Origin: JAFDVL01 sp043736395
GTDB lineage: Bacteria > Acidobacteriota > Blastocatellia > RBC074
Assembly (NCBI GenBank): GCA_043736395.1
Contig: JAYTCQ010000321.1
Coordinates: forward strand, 1-6,456
Length of the DNA stretch: 6,456 bases
Reading direction: 5' to 3'
Shown here: positions 6,106 to 6,456 of the stretch, one piece after another
Layout of the letters: every line of letters starts with the position of its first letter
Position numbering within the stretch: the first letter of the stretch is position 1
Notes under the pieces: generated by a model
Seen by the model: the letters and a program-made list of their open reading frames with translations, nothing else
Databases searched by the model: none
What the model was told of the DNA's origin: nothing
Program-made: the position numbers and the translations under genes

Positions 6106-6456
6106 AACGACTTTGACGCTGACGAAAAAGTACGAATAAAAGCACTGCGCCAACGACCATAATTAATGCCCACGTTTCCGGCTCTGGAATCGTTGGAACC
6201 GAATTTGAATCCACCGGATCAAGTCCAGCGCGTTCATACTGCGCCTGCGTTTCGAGTACGACTGCACCAGTCACAGAAGTCACCAACTGATACGAAGAGG
6301 CTAATTTAATTGCTTCATCCGTATGTTTCGACGTCATTCTTCCAACTTCGTCGTTCGCCCATAAACGCGCCAAATGGCTGGAAGTTTCTGAAGCGGCAAT
6401 TTGATTAGCTCCGGTTTTAATTTCGCGTTTGGCGACAAAAGTTTTTTGCGTTCCGT
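6086..6456 (-). CDS. VIT/vWA-type protein with C-terminal PEP-CTERM sorting tag (3' end only)
   Basis: Only the last 122 codons are visible. The frame stays open to the window edge, so the true start lies beyond 6456. The fragment has HLARLWANDEVGRM followed by EAIKLASSYQLVTSVTGAVVLETQ, the layout seen at the end of the VIT plus von Willebrand A region of inter-alpha-trypsin-inhibitor-like bacterial proteins (LWA...; Y-x-L-V-T-x-x-T/S-x-x-V-V-x-E). A short linker leads to the sorting tag: PEPETW, a hydrophobic helix of about 15 residues, then RQRQSR. This predicts a large exported protein held in the inner membrane by its C-terminus until the neighbouring exosortase acts. The final residues CMEYKL and the TAG stop come from the right arm of the inverted repeat at 6033-6105. 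A TTG at 6373 could be taken as a start, but the family resemblance continues upstream of it. Confidence 0.85.
   Translation of the reverse strand, partial: GTQKTFVAKREIKTGANQIAASETSSHLARLWANDEVGRMTSKHTDEAIKLASSYQLVTSVTGAVVLETQAQYERAGLDPVDSNSVPTIPEPETWALIMVVGAVLLFVLFRQRQSRCMEYKL
6107..6190 (-). other. PEP-CTERM sorting signal
   Basis: This is the tripartite C-terminal tag of the VIT-type protein: Ile-Pro-Glu-Pro-Glu-Thr-Trp, a hydrophobic segment ALIMVVGAVLLFVLF, and the basic cluster RQRQSR. It is the type of signal read by exosortases, and an intact exosortase gene lies immediately downstream. Six further residues follow the basic cluster, which is slightly long for this kind of tag; those residues are encoded by the repeat. 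Confidence 0.9.

Noticed and set aside
6371..6373. TTG at 6373 as the true start of the PEP-CTERM protein
   Set aside because: The frame remains open to the window edge and the VIT/vWA-like sequence begins upstream of it, so the gene is truncated by the window rather than short.

Overview
The window looks like part of a bacterial chromosome, most plausibly Acidobacteriota (Blastocatellia-like). This is inferred from a large secreted protein whose N-terminal region resembles the 'Solibacter C-terminal' family (TIGR03437), typical of that phylum, and from moderate GC content. No rRNA or other marker gene is present to confirm it.

Layout. Positions 1-527 hold no convincing gene. They contain a strong hairpin terminator (83-115), which probably closes an unseen gene to the left, then an AT-rich leader with a 13-bp inverted repeat (154-207) and a good ribosome binding site. 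One very long plus-strand gene follows (528-4652, 1374 aa). It encodes an exported mosaic protein: signal peptide, TIGR03437-like region, IPT/TIG fold, two carboxypeptidase-regulatory/CnaB-like modules, two Ig/cadherin-like modules, and a C-terminal beta-propeller-like region with six Asp-box (BNR) motifs. Its 3' half is clearly more AT-rich than its 5' half.

A perfect 18-bp hairpin (4669-4706) separates this gene from a converging minus-strand cluster of three genes. In transcription order these are: the 3' end of a VIT/von Willebrand-type protein ending in a PEP-CTERM sorting tag (6086-6456, cut by the window edge); an exosortase with an intact Cys-Arg-His triad (5147-6025); and a small EpsI-like exosortase-associated protein (4714-5226) whose start overlaps the exosortase gene by 80 nt. 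The cluster reads as a compact sorting system: a tagged envelope protein, the membrane transpeptidase-like enzyme expected to process its tag, and an accessory protein.

The most unusual point is a 26-bp imperfect inverted repeat (6033-6105) lying between the substrate gene and the exosortase gene. One arm supplies the last six codons and stop of the tagged protein. The other lies 7 nt upstream of the exosortase start codon. It looks like an inserted repetitive element that has become part of the operon.
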